A program made the translations under genes and the position numbers. This document shows positions 1 to 8,690 of a stretch of DNA of 64,000 nt, piece after piece (the first letter of the stretch is position 1; the number at the start of each line of letters is the position of its first letter). The notes below the pieces were generated by a model. The model was not told where the DNA came from. It made no database searches and saw only the letters and a program-made list of their open reading frames with translations. Where the stretch lies: contig NZ_JAMXFC010000010.1 of the NCBI RefSeq assembly GCF_025370755.1, positions 1 to 64,000 on the forward strand, written 5' to 3'. Source of the DNA: Laspinema sp. D2d. GTDB lineage: Bacteria > Cyanobacteriota > Cyanobacteriia > Cyanobacteriales > Laspinemataceae.

Positions 1-90
1 AGGATGGGGGAGATGGGGAGGATGGGGGAGATGGGGAGGATGGGGGAGATGGGGAGGATGGGGAGGATGGGGAGGATGGGGGGAATTATC
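1..90. repeat. Purine-rich minisatellite upstream of pyrR
   Basis: Tandem array of 9-bp units of the type AGGATGGGG, alternating with AGATGGGGG near the window edge. The plus strand is almost purely purine with runs of four to six G. It probably continues beyond the left edge. The same unit recurs downstream of pyrR at 786-892. Confidence 0.9.
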
Positions 91-243
91 TGTGTTTGTA
101 GTAATGACTGAAGTCGGTCTTCAGTGGATTGATATACCTTGTGCAACGACCTTTAGATTCCTAATGTCCCAAATCTGCGGCAACCTCTAACCAAATCTTG
201 CAATCTGCGCTATCAATAATAAATTCTCCCATTCAGACTAGAT

Positions 244-783
244 ATGAATGCTAACGTGATTGAAATCCTATCCGCAGAAGAACTGCGGCGGACTGTAACC
301 CGACTGGCGTCCCAGATTGTGGAACGATCGAATGATTTGTCAGAATTAGTGCTGATCGGCATTTACACCCGAGGGGTGCCCTTCGCCCATCTGTTGGCGA
401 GTCAGATTGAACTCCTAGAACAGATTCAGGTGCCAGTCGGTGCTTTAGATATTACATTTTATCGAGATGATTTGGACAATATGGGGATGCGAACTCCGGC
501 AAAAACGGAAATGCCGTTTGATTTGACGGGGAAAGAGGTGATGTTGGTGGATGATGTGATTTTCAAGGGTCGCACGATTCGCGCTGCCTTGGATGCGATC
601 GCCGATTATGGCAGACCCTCTCTGATTCGCTTGGCAGTTCTGGTCGATCGCGGTCATCGGGAGGTTCCCATTCATCCCGATTTCATCGGCAAAACCCTCC
701 CCACGGCCAAGGAGGAACAGGTTAAGGTTTATTTCAATGAAGTAGACGATCGCGATCGGGTGGAACTGATTAAGGTGATTTGA
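244..783 (+). CDS. pyrR: PyrR bifunctional regulator / uracil phosphoribosyltransferase
   Basis: The 179-residue length is normal for PyrR. A type I phosphoribosyltransferase fold is indicated by the PRPP loop at about residues 99-111 ([13 protein letters not shown]), preceded by a PyrR-like ITFYRDDL segment near residue 70. The family converts uracil and PRPP to UMP; in Bacillus it also binds pyr mRNA to attenuate transcription. No other pyrimidine gene lies beside it here, so whether it regulates RNA in this organism cannot be judged. The gene stands alone between two purine-rich minisatellites. The ATG at 244 follows an AT-rich leader with no strong Shine-Dalgarno sequence. Confidence 0.93.
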   Translation: MNANVIEILSAEELRRTVTRLASQIVERSNDLSELVLIGIYTRGVPFAHLLASQIELLEQIQVPVGALDITFYRDDLDNMGMRTPAKTEMPFDLTGKEVMLVDDVIFKGRTIRAALDAIADYGRPSLIRLAVLVDRGHREVPIHPDFIGKTLPTAKEEQVKVYFNEVDDRDRVELIKVI

Positions 784-785
784 CT

Positions 786-1027
786 GAGGGAGATGGGGGA
801 GATGGGGGAGATGGGGAGGATAGGGAGGATAGGGAGGATGGGGAGGATGGGGAGGATGGGGAGGATGGGGAGGATAGGGAGGAGGAATTAGTAACGACAG
901 TTTGTAGTAACGACTTGCTATCCTTATACCCTATCTCCCCTATCTCCCCCATCCCCCCCATCTTCCCTATCTCCCCTATCTCCCCCATCTCCCCCATCTC
1001 CCCCATCCTCCCCATCCCCCCAATCTC
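786..1027. repeat. G-rich array facing a C-rich array: long imperfect inverted repeat
   Basis: From about 786 to 892 the plus strand is a GGGGAGGAT/GGGGGAGAT array. After a spacer of about 40 bases, 930-1027 is the complementary type (ATCTCCCC, CCATCCCC). RNA made through pyrR towards fni could fold into a stem approaching 100 bp, and the G-rich side could form G-quadruplexes. The spacer holds two GTAACGAC words. Open frames crossing this region encode only Gly/Asp/Glu or Pro/Ile/Ser low-complexity strings and are not genes. Confidence 0.85.
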
Positions 1028-1081
1028 CCTAATCGTGAGAAACTATCTACAGAGTCTCTATATCCTGGCTAATTGTCTGAA

Positions 1082-2158
1082 ATGTCAACAACGGTTAACT
1101 CACCTTTAAACTCTGGGGAAGAAACCCAATCTCGGAAGGCGGAACATATTCGGGTCTGCCTAGAAGATGATGTACAATTTCGGTTGAATGGGACGGGTTT
1201 GGACCGTTATCGATTCACCCATTGTTGTTTGCCGGAACTGGATTGGCAGGATATTGATCTGACGACGCGGTTTCTAGGAAAATCCCTCGGTGCTCCTTTG
1301 TTGATTTCTTCGATGACGGGGGGGACTGAGGAGGCGAAGCGGATTAATTCTCGGTTGGCGGTGGTGGCGGAACAGTTTCAGATTGCGATGGGGGTGGGTT
1401 CCCAGCGGGTGGCGGTGGAAAAACCGGAGGTGGGAGATACCTTTGCGGTGCGATCGCTGGCACCGAATATCCTGTTATTTGCGAATTTAGGGGCGGTACA
1501 ATTGAACTATGGTTATGGGGTGGATCAATGTCGCAAGGCCGTCGATTTGCTGGAAGCGGATGCGTTAATTCTTCACCTCAATCCCTTGCAAGAAGCGGTT
1601 CAAACCCGGGGAGATAAAAATTTTCGAGGATTGCTTGACAAAATCCATGAATTATGCAATGTATTACCCGTGCCGGTGATTGCGAAAGAGGTGGGCAATG
1701 GTATTTCGGCAAAGATGGCCCAAAAATTGATTGAGGCAGGGGTTGGGGCAGTCGATGTGGCCGGGACTGGGGGGACTTCTTGGGCGAAGGTGGAAGGAGA
1801 ACGGGCGAAGGATTCCCGACAACGCCGATTAGGGACAACCTTTGCAGAGTGGGGTTTACCTACAGCGGATTGTATCACGTCAATTCGGGCGATCGCCCCG
1901 GAGATTCCTTTAATTGCCTCGGGGGGATTGCGAACAGGGTTGGATGTCGCGAAGGCGATCGCCTTGGGTGCGGACCTTGCGGGTTTAGCATGGCCCTTTC
2001 TCCAAGCAGCAGCGGAATCCGAGGCGGCGATTCAGACCCTGGTGGAACATTTACTCGCAGAAATTTCTACAGTTCTGTTCTGTACTGGCAATGCCACCCT
2101 CACCCAACTCAAAGCGTCTAAGGCCCTTCAACCTTTACATTCCCCAGGGCGTCCATAA
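1082..2158 (+). CDS. fni: Isopentenyl-diphosphate delta-isomerase, type 2 (FMN-dependent)
   Basis: This enzyme interconverts isopentenyl and dimethylallyl diphosphate at the end of the MEP isoprenoid pathway, feeding carotenoids, the chlorophyll phytyl chain and quinones. It is a TIM-barrel flavoenzyme. Visible family segments are [10 protein letters not shown] near the start, SSMTGG (about 77-82), AMGVGSQR, the [11 protein letters not shown] phosphate/flavin loop and [18 protein letters not shown] near the C-terminus. An in-frame TTG at 1073 would add three residues; the ATG at 1082 is preferred and gives 358 residues, the usual length. The gene follows the large purine/pyrimidine inverted repeat, which probably separates its transcription from pyrR. 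Confidence 0.93.
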   Translation: MSTTVNSPLNSGEETQSRKAEHIRVCLEDDVQFRLNGTGLDRYRFTHCCLPELDWQDIDLTTRFLGKSLGAPLLISSMTGGTEEAKRINSRLAVVAEQFQIAMGVGSQRVAVEKPEVGDTFAVRSLAPNILLFANLGAVQLNYGYGVDQCRKAVDLLEADALILHLNPLQEAVQTRGDKNFRGLLDKIHELCNVLPVPVIAKEVGNGISAKMAQKLIEAGVGAVDVAGTGGTSWAKVEGERAKDSRQRRLGTTFAEWGLPTADCITSIRAIAPEIPLIASGGLRTGLDVAKAIALGADLAGLAWPFLQAAAESEAAIQTLVEHLLAEISTVLFCTGNATLTQLKASKALQPLHSPGRP

Positions 2159-2173
2159 CCGACAGGGAAGATC

Positions 2174-2238
2174 ACCGGGTTTCTGCATGAAATAATAGCT
2201 TGCTTTGTCCGAAAATCGGGTAAAGAAACCCGGTTTCT
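2174..2238. repeat. Inverted repeat ending in a 15-mer palindrome
   Basis: ACCGGGTTTCT at 2174-2184 pairs perfectly with AGAAACCCGGT at 2224-2234, with a 39-base loop. The right end, AGAAACCCGGTTTCT (2224-2238), is itself palindromic. It lies in the fni-sppA gap with no T-run, so it is more like a dispersed palindrome than a terminator. Confidence 0.65.
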
Positions 2239-2362
2239 AACCAATCCTGTATCACCGTCCGAGAAGGATTAACATAGAAGAGATAAGCGATCGCAACTTC
2301 GGGTCTGTTTTCAAAACACCGACGCCGGAAGCAGCGCAGATAACATAAAGGACCGTTGCAAA

Positions 2363-4192
2363 ATGCGAGATTTTTTCAAATACACCTTTGCTAGTATCCT
2401 CGGGACGATTGTCGGATTAGGCGTTTTAGGTGTTCTGAGTCTAGGTGGACTCTTGATTGTGATCGGGACGATCGCCACTTCCTCAAAAGATGCGGGACCG
2501 ACTGTCGAAAATAACTCCATGTTGGTGTTTGACCTTTCGATGAATATCACCGATTCTCAACCCACCTCCACCACTGCCGAAGCATTATCCCGAACCCTCT
2601 CAGAAGACTCGGAACCGAGTACAATGACCTTGCGCCAAGTGGTAGAAACTATTGATGCTGCCCGAGAGGACGATCGCATTCTCGGGATCTACCTCCACTC
2701 TACCTCTTTTGGTGGCAATAACGGATTTGCCACCCTGCGGGAAGTGCGTGAGGCCCTGGAACGCTTTCAGGACAGCGGTAAAACCATTATTGCCTATGAC
2801 CAAGATTGGAATGAAGGGGAATATTACCTCGCCTCGGTTTCTGACGAAATTCTCCTCAATCCTCTCGGAATGGTCGAAATGAATGGGTTGAGTTCAGAGA
2901 CGACTTTTTTGACGGGAGGTTTGCAGAAGTACGGCGTCGGGGTTCAGGTGACCCGGGTCGGCAAGTATAAATCCGCTGTGGAACCCTTTGTCTTAAACCA
3001 AAGTTCCCCGGAAAGTCGGCAACAGACGGAAAAACTACTGAGTGATATCTGGAGTGATTTTCTGGCAACAATCGATCGCCGTGAGAAGATTACGGCGCAA
3101 CAGGTGCAGCAGGTGGTGAATACCCGGGGAATGCTGATGGCAACGGAGGCACAACAACAGGGATTTGTCGATCGCCTCGCCTATTTTGATGAAGTGGTGG
3201 CACAACTGAAGGAACTCACGGGTAAAAAAGAGGATGACCGCACCTTTGAGCAAATTAGTTTACCCCGGTATGCGACCGTTAGTGAGGAACAAAAAGGGAA
3301 TAAGGCGCGATCGGCCCCGGAAATTGCCATAGTCTATGCCGATGGTGAGATTGTGAGTGGGGAAGGCGGTTCCACTCAGGTGGGAGGCGATCGCCTCGCT
3401 AAAGAATTGCGAGACTTACGCCGGAATGAGGATGTTAAAGCGGTTGTCTTACGGGTGAACAGTCCCGGAGGTTCTGCCACGGCATCGGAAGTGATTCAGC
3501 GTGAGGTCCAGTTGATTGCTGAAAGTAAACCGATTGTCGTCTCAATGGGCAATGTCGCCGCTTCCGGTGGATACTGGATTTCTAGCTATGGGTCGAAAAT
3601 TTTTGCTCAACCGAATACGGTGACGGGTTCCATTGGTGTATTTGGAATGCTGCTCAATGTACAAGGTTTGGGCAATCAGCAGGGGATTACCTGGGATGTA
3701 GTGAAAACCGGACCTTATGCGGATATTGATACCATTACTCGCCCAAAAACTGCCCAAGAAATGGCGATTATTCAGCAAATGGTCGATCGCATTTATGCGC
3801 GATTCTTGAACCTGATTGTTGAGTCTCGCAATCTACCGGCGCAAAAGGTAAGTGAGATTGCTCAAGGTCGAGTTTGGTCCGGTCAAGAAGCACAAAAACT
3901 GGGATTAGTGGATGAAATTGGCGGTTTGAATGATGCAATTTTGGCCGCAGCGGAATTAGCAGAACTGGGTGATACTTGGAAGGTCAATGAATATCCCCAA
4001 ACTCGCACATTTGAACAAATCCTGATTGATCGCTTACTAGGAAGTCGCCTGAAAGCATTGGTCCCCACTCCGAAACCCGACCCCCTAACCGCACAATTAC
4101 AGCAACTCTATGAGGAAGTTTCAATGGTCAAAAATTTGAATGACCCATTCCATGCTTATACTCGCCTACCCTTTACCTTCCAGATTCGTTAA
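2363..4192 (+). CDS. sppA: Signal peptide peptidase SppA, 67K (double-domain) type
   Basis: A membrane-anchored serine protease that digests signal peptides and, in cyanobacteria, is linked to light acclimation and thylakoid protein turnover. An N-terminal transmembrane segment spans about residues 8-40. The protein (609 residues) has the duplicated ClpP-like fold of the long E. coli-type enzyme. The catalytic lysine is probably Lys203 in GKYKSAVEP in the first half, and the nucleophile Ser401 in NVAASGGYW in the second half, matching the Lys/Ser dyad split between halves. Start ATG 2363 has AAGGA about 12 bases upstream. It converges with the regulator gene, only 23 bases separating the two ends. 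Confidence 0.93.
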   Translation: MRDFFKYTFASILGTIVGLGVLGVLSLGGLLIVIGTIATSSKDAGPTVENNSMLVFDLSMNITDSQPTSTTAEALSRTLSEDSEPSTMTLRQVVETIDAAREDDRILGIYLHSTSFGGNNGFATLREVREALERFQDSGKTIIAYDQDWNEGEYYLASVSDEILLNPLGMVEMNGLSSETTFLTGGLQKYGVGVQVTRVGKYKSAVEPFVLNQSSPESRQQTEKLLSDIWSDFLATIDRREKITAQQVQQVVNTRGMLMATEAQQQGFVDRLAYFDEVVAQLKELTGKKEDDRTFEQISLPRYATVSEEQKGNKARSAPEIAIVYADGEIVSGEGGSTQVGGDRLAKELRDLRRNEDVKAVVLRVNSPGGSATASEVIQREVQLIAESKPIVVSMGNVAASGGYWISSYGSKIFAQPNTVTGSIGVFGMLLNVQGLGNQQGITWDVVKTGPYADIDTITRPKTAQEMAIIQQMVDRIYARFLNLIVESRNLPAQKVSEIAQGRVWSGQEAQKLGLVDEIGGLNDAILAAAELAELGDTWKVNEYPQTRTFEQILIDRLLGSRLKALVPTPKPDPLTAQLQQLYEEVSMVKNLNDPFHAYTRLPFTFQIR

Positions 4193-4215
4193 AATGAGGT
4201 TCTGTAGGGTTGCGG

Positions 4216-4884
4216 TTAGGAATTACGGGTGATTTTATAGGCACAACGCCGATCGCCTTCCATGATATGTTCCACTCGTTCGATGGTGACGGTTGGTCCG
4301 AATAGGGTTTTAAAAACTTCCAATTCGGACCGACATAATAATCGACAAGTGCGCGCAGCTTCATCAATGGGACAGTGGTTTTCAATGAATAACCAGGACC
4401 CATCCGGTTGGGCGATCGCCTCTGCCATATATCCTTCCTTCGTCCGAATTTCTGCAAGGCGTTCCACTTGGCGATCGAGTCGGGATTCCCGTGAATTTGG
4501 AGCGTTATCCCCTTCTAAAGTGGCAAACTGAACGCGATATCCTTGAATTTGTCTCCGAGAGCGTTCCGCTAAAACTTTCTCTAATTCTGCTTCCCCTAAA
4601 ACCGACTCAAAACTATTCAGAAATTCGACCATCAAATCGGCATGAGTATTGGGAAATAGGTTGAGGGTGCGATCGGTCAATTGCCACAACTTCACAGGTC
4701 GCCCGATCGGACGTCGTTGTTCCGAGTAATCTACCAAACCCTCTCCCCGCAGTGCCTGTAAATGCTGCCGAATTGCCATCGGAGACACCTCTAACTGTTC
4801 TGCTAGGTCCGTCGCACTGGTGGCCCCTTGCATCTTTAACAGGTAGAGAATTTGCTCTTTTGCTTTTTGTTTATCATCGGTCAT
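4216..4884 (-). CDS. SufR-like winged-helix transcriptional regulator
   Basis: A 222-residue protein with an N-terminal winged helix (about residues 5-70, including VSPMAIRQHLQALRGEGLV) and a C-terminal sensor-like domain. SufR proteins repress the suf iron-sulfur assembly operon using a cluster held in a C-x12-C-x13-C-x14-C pattern. Here Cys171 and Cys184 have the x12 spacing and Cys214 is near the last site, but residue 198, expected for the third Cys, is Thr; Cys180 is extra. No suf genes are adjacent, whereas cyanobacterial sufR is normally divergent from sufBCDS. It may be a SufR paralogue with another target. The ATG at 4884 is chosen because the upstream extension (to 5046) has no family character. 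Confidence 0.75.
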   Translation of the reverse strand: MTDDKQKAKEQILYLLKMQGATSATDLAEQLEVSPMAIRQHLQALRGEGLVDYSEQRRPIGRPVKLWQLTDRTLNLFPNTHADLMVEFLNSFESVLGEAELEKVLAERSRRQIQGYRVQFATLEGDNAPNSRESRLDRQVERLAEIRTKEGYMAEAIAQPDGSWLFIENHCPIDEAARTCRLLCRSELEVFKTLFGPTVTIERVEHIMEGDRRCAYKITRNS

Positions 4885-5035
4885 TGGACATGGGAAAGAT
4901 GAAGGATCAAAGCGGAAGCATGAAGGCGGAAGCATCCAGGCAGAAGGCATTTGATTAGAACAAAAGACGGTCCCTGGTTGTCTTTCATCCCTCATCCGGT
5001 CCCCCCATTCTTCCCTTAAATCCAAATTATAACAA

Positions 5036-5281
5036 TTATAAGTCAAACCGACGCTGAAATCGAGGGTCTAAGTCAGCACTTTTGCGTTGATTGCACGGAC
5101 GGCAAAGGGTTTGCAGATTACTGATATCATTGGATCCGCCCATTGCCAGGGGAATAATATGATCGATATTCAGTTCGCTTTCTTGTTCGGTTTTGCCACA
5201 ACTTTGACACTGATGGCGATCGCGTTCCAAAACATACACTCTAACCGCTGCGGGAATACGAATTCGAGGCGTTTTAGGCAT
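5036..5281 (-). CDS. Small HNH endonuclease-type protein
   Basis: An 81-residue protein consisting almost only of an HNH domain: CQSC (residues about 25-28), the catalytic-type IDHIIPLAMGGSNDISNLQTLC stretch (DH, the N of SNDISNLQ) and CRPCNQRK. The two CxxC pairs probably bind one structural zinc. Such single-domain HNH proteins are common in cyanobacteria and mostly uncharacterised; nicking or homing-type nuclease activity is possible. It lies 151 bases upstream of the SufR-like gene on the same strand. No mobile intron or intein is visible around it. Confidence 0.85.
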   Translation of the reverse strand: MPKTPRIRIPAAVRVYVLERDRHQCQSCGKTEQESELNIDHIIPLAMGGSNDISNLQTLCRPCNQRKSADLDPRFQRRFDL

Positions 5282-5308
5282 AGATTTTTAATAGATTAAA
5301 GATACACA

Positions 5309-5431
5309 GGAGGCAGAGCCTCCAATAGTGCATGACTCGGCAGAGCCAAGTCACGAGAATTCTAATATTATATAATAGATTCTCGTGTCATGGCTCTGCC
5401 GTGACACGGGCATTTTGCGGCTCTGCCGCCT
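5309..5431. repeat. Nested palindromic element with GGCAGAGCC cores
   Basis: The element opens with the palindrome GGAGGCAGAGCCTCC and closes with GCGGCTCTGCCGC. Between them, a segment at about 5331-5364 pairs with 5376-5413 to form a stem of more than 30 bp with few mismatches around an AT-rich loop (TAATATTATATAATA). The GGCAGAGCC core or its complement occurs four times. There is no open reading frame. It resembles a MITE or REP-type foldback repeat, lying between the HNH and KGK genes. Confidence 0.85.
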
Positions 5432-5467
5432 AATAGGTTTTGGTACTATGATAAGGCAATTTTTGGC

Positions 5468-5836
5468 TCATCCCTGCATCCGCCTAATCTCATCAAGCGG
5501 TGATTCAAATTCACGGGTTTCACGTTGATTCAATGTTTGTTGGTGTTCTGGTTCGTCTGGGCAAAATTCTAAGTTAATTTTGATTCTTAGTTTCCCTTTT
5601 TTCCAGCCTGGAGAACCATATTTTAAAATTTCAACATCGACACCATCTCCCAGCCATTTTAGTTTTTCATCTGCATCGCTGCTCGCACTCAGGAAATAGC
5701 CTTTTATTACTTTTATTAATGCTCCTCTTAAATCCCCAAATTTAATCATGGGATGGTTCAGTGAGGGTATTCTTTGATTGGCTTGAGGTATAGATACTAC
5801 TTCCTCATCATTGACTGGTTCAAATTTACTACTCAT
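5468..5836 (-). CDS. KGK domain-containing protein
   Basis: A 122-residue cyanobacterial protein. The segment at about 80-95 (GWKKGKLRIKINLEFCPDEP) carries the Lys-Gly-Lys signature that names the KGK family (PF08872), whose function is unknown. No signal peptide or transmembrane segment is seen. It sits alone between a foldback repeat and the end of the dynamin-like gene, transcribed in the same direction as both neighbours. Confidence 0.82.
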   Translation of the reverse strand: MSSKFEPVNDEEVVSIPQANQRIPSLNHPMIKFGDLRGALIKVIKGYFLSASSDADEKLKWLGDGVDVEILKYGSPGWKKGKLRIKINLEFCPDEPEHQQTLNQRETREFESPLDEIRRMQG

Positions 5837-5888
5837 AGCACTGAATTTTTAACAGATTTTCCCTATATTACAACATTTGAAATACCTT

Positions 5889-5932
5889 GTCAATAGGATA
5901 AAATGTGCCGAGACACATCCTACCCTATTGAC
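5889..5932. terminator. Hairpin after the dynamin-like gene
   Basis: GTCAATAGG (5889-5897) pairs perfectly with CCTATTGAC (5924-5932), with an inner ATGTG/CACAT pairing. It is placed just beyond the stop codon of the minus-strand GTPase gene. There is no clear T-run, so termination is only inferred. Confidence 0.5.
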
Positions 5933-5942
5933 ACTAATCGCG

Positions 5943-8387
5943 TTAAATCATCTCCATCACCTCTGATAATTCCCCCTCTTCCTCCTCAACAATTTCCACT
6001 TCTGTCGCCTCTTGCAAATTAGCCAAGGGTAACTGATAGCGGTCTAAAAGCATTGCCTGTAAGCAGCTATTAATCCCAGAAACTACCTCGTTATAATCGG
6101 CAATTTTATCTTGAACTTCTTGCAAGTGGATTTGATTGCTTTCAAGTTGCTCCTGTGCTTCCCGTTCTAGGGTTTTTTCTAGGTGCGATCGCGCTCGGTT
6201 GTATTGTTGCAGAATCATCTCCTCTTGCTGCTTGACTAGCGGCAATAAATGAGTTTTCAAGGTTTGATTCACCGTTTGCCGGAAGGTGCTTTGAATCGTG
6301 TGTTTGACCTTCGGTTCAAAATCCAGTTTTAACAACTGACGAATAGCGGGTTCCGCATCTTTCATGCTGGCACAATCAAAACTTTGAGAAGTTTGTTGCA
6401 GCACTTTACGGAATTGGTAAATCGAAAACGTGCCTTCATCGTAAAAGCGAGGACTCTCCCGCACAAAGCGATCGCATTCTGTGCTTGCCGCCGCACGAAT
6501 TGCTTGCTGAACTTGCACTTGTAGATTTTTAATGGTCTGTTCTAGTCCAGCATCGCCCCCAACTAATCGGCATAATTCTCGATAATAGTCTTGACGGCGA
6601 ATTCGGTCGATTAAATAGGCAAAGTAGTTGGCAATAGTTCGTTCGGATTCTTCGGCCAAAACTGCCTCTAATTCATTGGACAAGTAATAGAAGGCCTCGA
6701 CTAAAATCGCCAGTAATGGTGCAGTCGAGTTACGAGGATGGGTGAGGGTTGCTTGCCGATATGCTTCTTCTACTGAAAAAGTATTCAACAGTTCATCCAT
6801 GCGGCAAACCATGCGGACTTTCAGTTTGCGGAAGTCTTCCTCAAAGGTGAGGCACTGATTGGTTACGACTTCATTCACTTCTTGGGTAATATGGTCATTT
6901 AAAGCCATTCCTAGGCGGCGTAAGTCATAGTTTAGTTGTTCCATTCGCCGCAATTTTAACCCTTCAATATTGACGGGTTGACTCTCTAGGTCCCGATAGT
7001 GTTGGACATAATGGCGACTTAATAGGAGGCAGATAGGCTGGAGGTCATTAGCGAGGGTTTTAAAGAGGAGGGGGCGTTTTTCCTGGGTTAGGTAGTTGGT
7101 AATGCTGGTGCGAAATTCTTCAATGCCGCTATCAGAAATAAGCTGATTCAGGAGGGATGTTCCGCATTCATTGAGAATACGGACGTAGTTTTGATTGGGG
7201 GTTTCGTAGCTGTAAACCGCTATTTTAAATTGACTGGGGGAGAGTTTCCCAGAGTTGGCGCAGTAGCGGTTAAATTCATTGACAAATTGCGGGGTGTCTT
7301 CCTGGATGCTGGTGTTTTTGACGCTTTCGGCAAAGAGGGTATCTAATCCATAGCGATCGCGTTCGCTGGTTTGTTTGATTTGACTTCCCCAAAATCCCAG
7401 CAATCCACTGGTTTTATAGAGGCGTTTGGTATCTCGGAATTGGGTGACAATTAGCTCATCCAAGCGTTGTCGAAGTTGGGTATTATACCAGGTTTCGTCA
7501 ATGCGATTGAAAACATAAAAGACGCGATCGCGAATTCCGGGATTAGACCGCATTTTTTCCAGTAACTCGGTCTCTTCCGTCGTCATATCCCCTTCAGAAG
7601 CGGGTTTGAGGACACATACCACCGCTGAGGTTTCTGGGTCTTCAATCTTGCGATAGGTGAGTTCCGCATCCCGTTTTACCGGCGCATCAATTCCCGGTAA
7701 ATCAATCAGCACATTGCCATCTTTGAGCAATGGATGATAGCAGTAATATTCAATCCGTTTCAACACTGAACTATTGCTACCCCGCCGCGCATAGCTGGCG
7801 GCTTCTTTGAGGTTAGAAAAGTTAAATTGTTCCATCGAAAATGTGTTATTATTCACCGGATGAATGCGGCTGCTATTTTCTGCAAATCCATCCAGCAATA
7901 ATATCAATGCCTTCGCTTGTTTGGCTAATTGGGATTTACTTTCACCCCCTTCTTTATTGAGAATAGTTTGAGCAATCTCCCGCAACAGTTTCAGGACTTC
8001 TGGTTCGTTAATATTCGTCGCTGCTTTGATGCCTAAACGCTCACATAAAGCGGTGATTTGGTCTTTAATCTCAATTCCACTCAAAAACGTGAGAACGACT
8101 CGCCCTTGGTCCGGTTCGGCATATTCAATATAGCACTCAGTTCCCGTGGCGTGACCTTCGGCACTGTAGAGCAATTCTCGTTCTAACAAGGCATTAATCA
8201 GCATGGATTTACCTGCACTAAAAGCCCCAGCAAAGACAATTTCAAACTTAGGGGCAATTGCCTTTTTCAACGAGGACTGGACAGCGGTGATATCTTGTTG
8301 TCGCAACGCGGGTTCTTGATGCAACAATTCGAGGATGCGATCGACCTGATTCTGTAGCTGTTGACACTGAGGCAGCAATTGAGTCAT
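5943..8387 (-). CDS. Bacterial dynamin-like GTPase
   Basis: A large GTPase (814 residues). G1 P-loop is GAFSAGKS at 54-61, G3 is DLPG at 229-232 and G4 is NRID at 294-297. The P-loop with GxxSxGKS(M/S)LINALL is typical of the dynamin superfamily. The rest is long helical sequence with a predicted coiled coil near 690-770 and an acidic C-terminal tail (EIVEEEEGE). Bacterial dynamin-like proteins bind or remodel membranes; some protect against membrane stress or phage. No second dynamin gene is adjacent, unlike the paired types. Specific role unknown. Confidence 0.85.
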   Translation of the reverse strand: MTQLLPQCQQLQNQVDRILELLHQEPALRQQDITAVQSSLKKAIAPKFEIVFAGAFSAGKSMLINALLERELLYSAEGHATGTECYIEYAEPDQGRVVLTFLSGIEIKDQITALCERLGIKAATNINEPEVLKLLREIAQTILNKEGGESKSQLAKQAKALILLLDGFAENSSRIHPVNNNTFSMEQFNFSNLKEAASYARRGSNSSVLKRIEYYCYHPLLKDGNVLIDLPGIDAPVKRDAELTYRKIEDPETSAVVCVLKPASEGDMTTEETELLEKMRSNPGIRDRVFYVFNRIDETWYNTQLRQRLDELIVTQFRDTKRLYKTSGLLGFWGSQIKQTSERDRYGLDTLFAESVKNTSIQEDTPQFVNEFNRYCANSGKLSPSQFKIAVYSYETPNQNYVRILNECGTSLLNQLISDSGIEEFRTSITNYLTQEKRPLLFKTLANDLQPICLLLSRHYVQHYRDLESQPVNIEGLKLRRMEQLNYDLRRLGMALNDHITQEVNEVVTNQCLTFEEDFRKLKVRMVCRMDELLNTFSVEEAYRQATLTHPRNSTAPLLAILVEAFYYLSNELEAVLAEESERTIANYFAYLIDRIRRQDYYRELCRLVGGDAGLEQTIKNLQVQVQQAIRAAASTECDRFVRESPRFYDEGTFSIYQFRKVLQQTSQSFDCASMKDAEPAIRQLLKLDFEPKVKHTIQSTFRQTVNQTLKTHLLPLVKQQEEMILQQYNRARSHLEKTLEREAQEQLESNQIHLQEVQDKIADYNEVVSGINSCLQAMLLDRYQLPLANLQEATEVEIVEEEEGELSEVMEMI

Positions 8388-8511
8388 AGCGGTTTTGAAG
8401 AAAGCCCAACTAAAATGGAATCCTCCTAGTATCCCATAATTGACTCCCCAGAAAAATGAGTAGAAAATCCTATTTATATCAAATCCGGTTGTTCAAAGTT
8501 GACTTTATGTA

Positions 8512-8570
8512 TGAGCCCGCGCAGGCGGGCTTTGTCCGTATAGCCCCAGGCTTCCGCCTGCGGGTTTTTA
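8512..8570. repeat. Dispersed double-hairpin repeat, copy A
   Basis: AGCCCGC (8514-8520) pairs with GCGGGCT (8525-8531), followed by TTTGTCCGTATAGCCCCAGG and a second GC-rich hairpin ending GCCTGCGGGTTTTT. A related copy with an internal insertion lies at 51478-51556. On the plus strand the T-run gives it terminator character. It lies upstream of the dynamin-like gene on the opposite strand. Confidence 0.75.
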
Positions 8571-8585
8571 TAGACATTTCCTCTC

Positions 8586-8625
8586 CATAAAAATCGGGAC
8601 AACTGTTTAGCAGTTGCCCCGATTT
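8586..8625 (-). terminator. Intrinsic terminator of the lysozyme gene
   Basis: Two 15-base arms (8591-8605 and 8611-8625) pair with one G-T wobble around a five-base loop. On the minus strand the stem runs into TTTTTAT, a standard rho-independent terminator 66 bases after the stop codon of the GH25 gene. Confidence 0.85.
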
Positions 8626-8690
8626 CTTGCCGGTTTAAATTAAATTCAGGGATGATTTAATAGTCTCAAGCTCTCACCCCCAGAAACCCA

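Noticed and set aside
780-1109. Open frames on both strands across the purine/pyrimidine arrays
   Set aside because: They encode only Gly-Asp-Glu or Pro-Ile-Ser repeats produced by the minisatellite, with no start signal or family.
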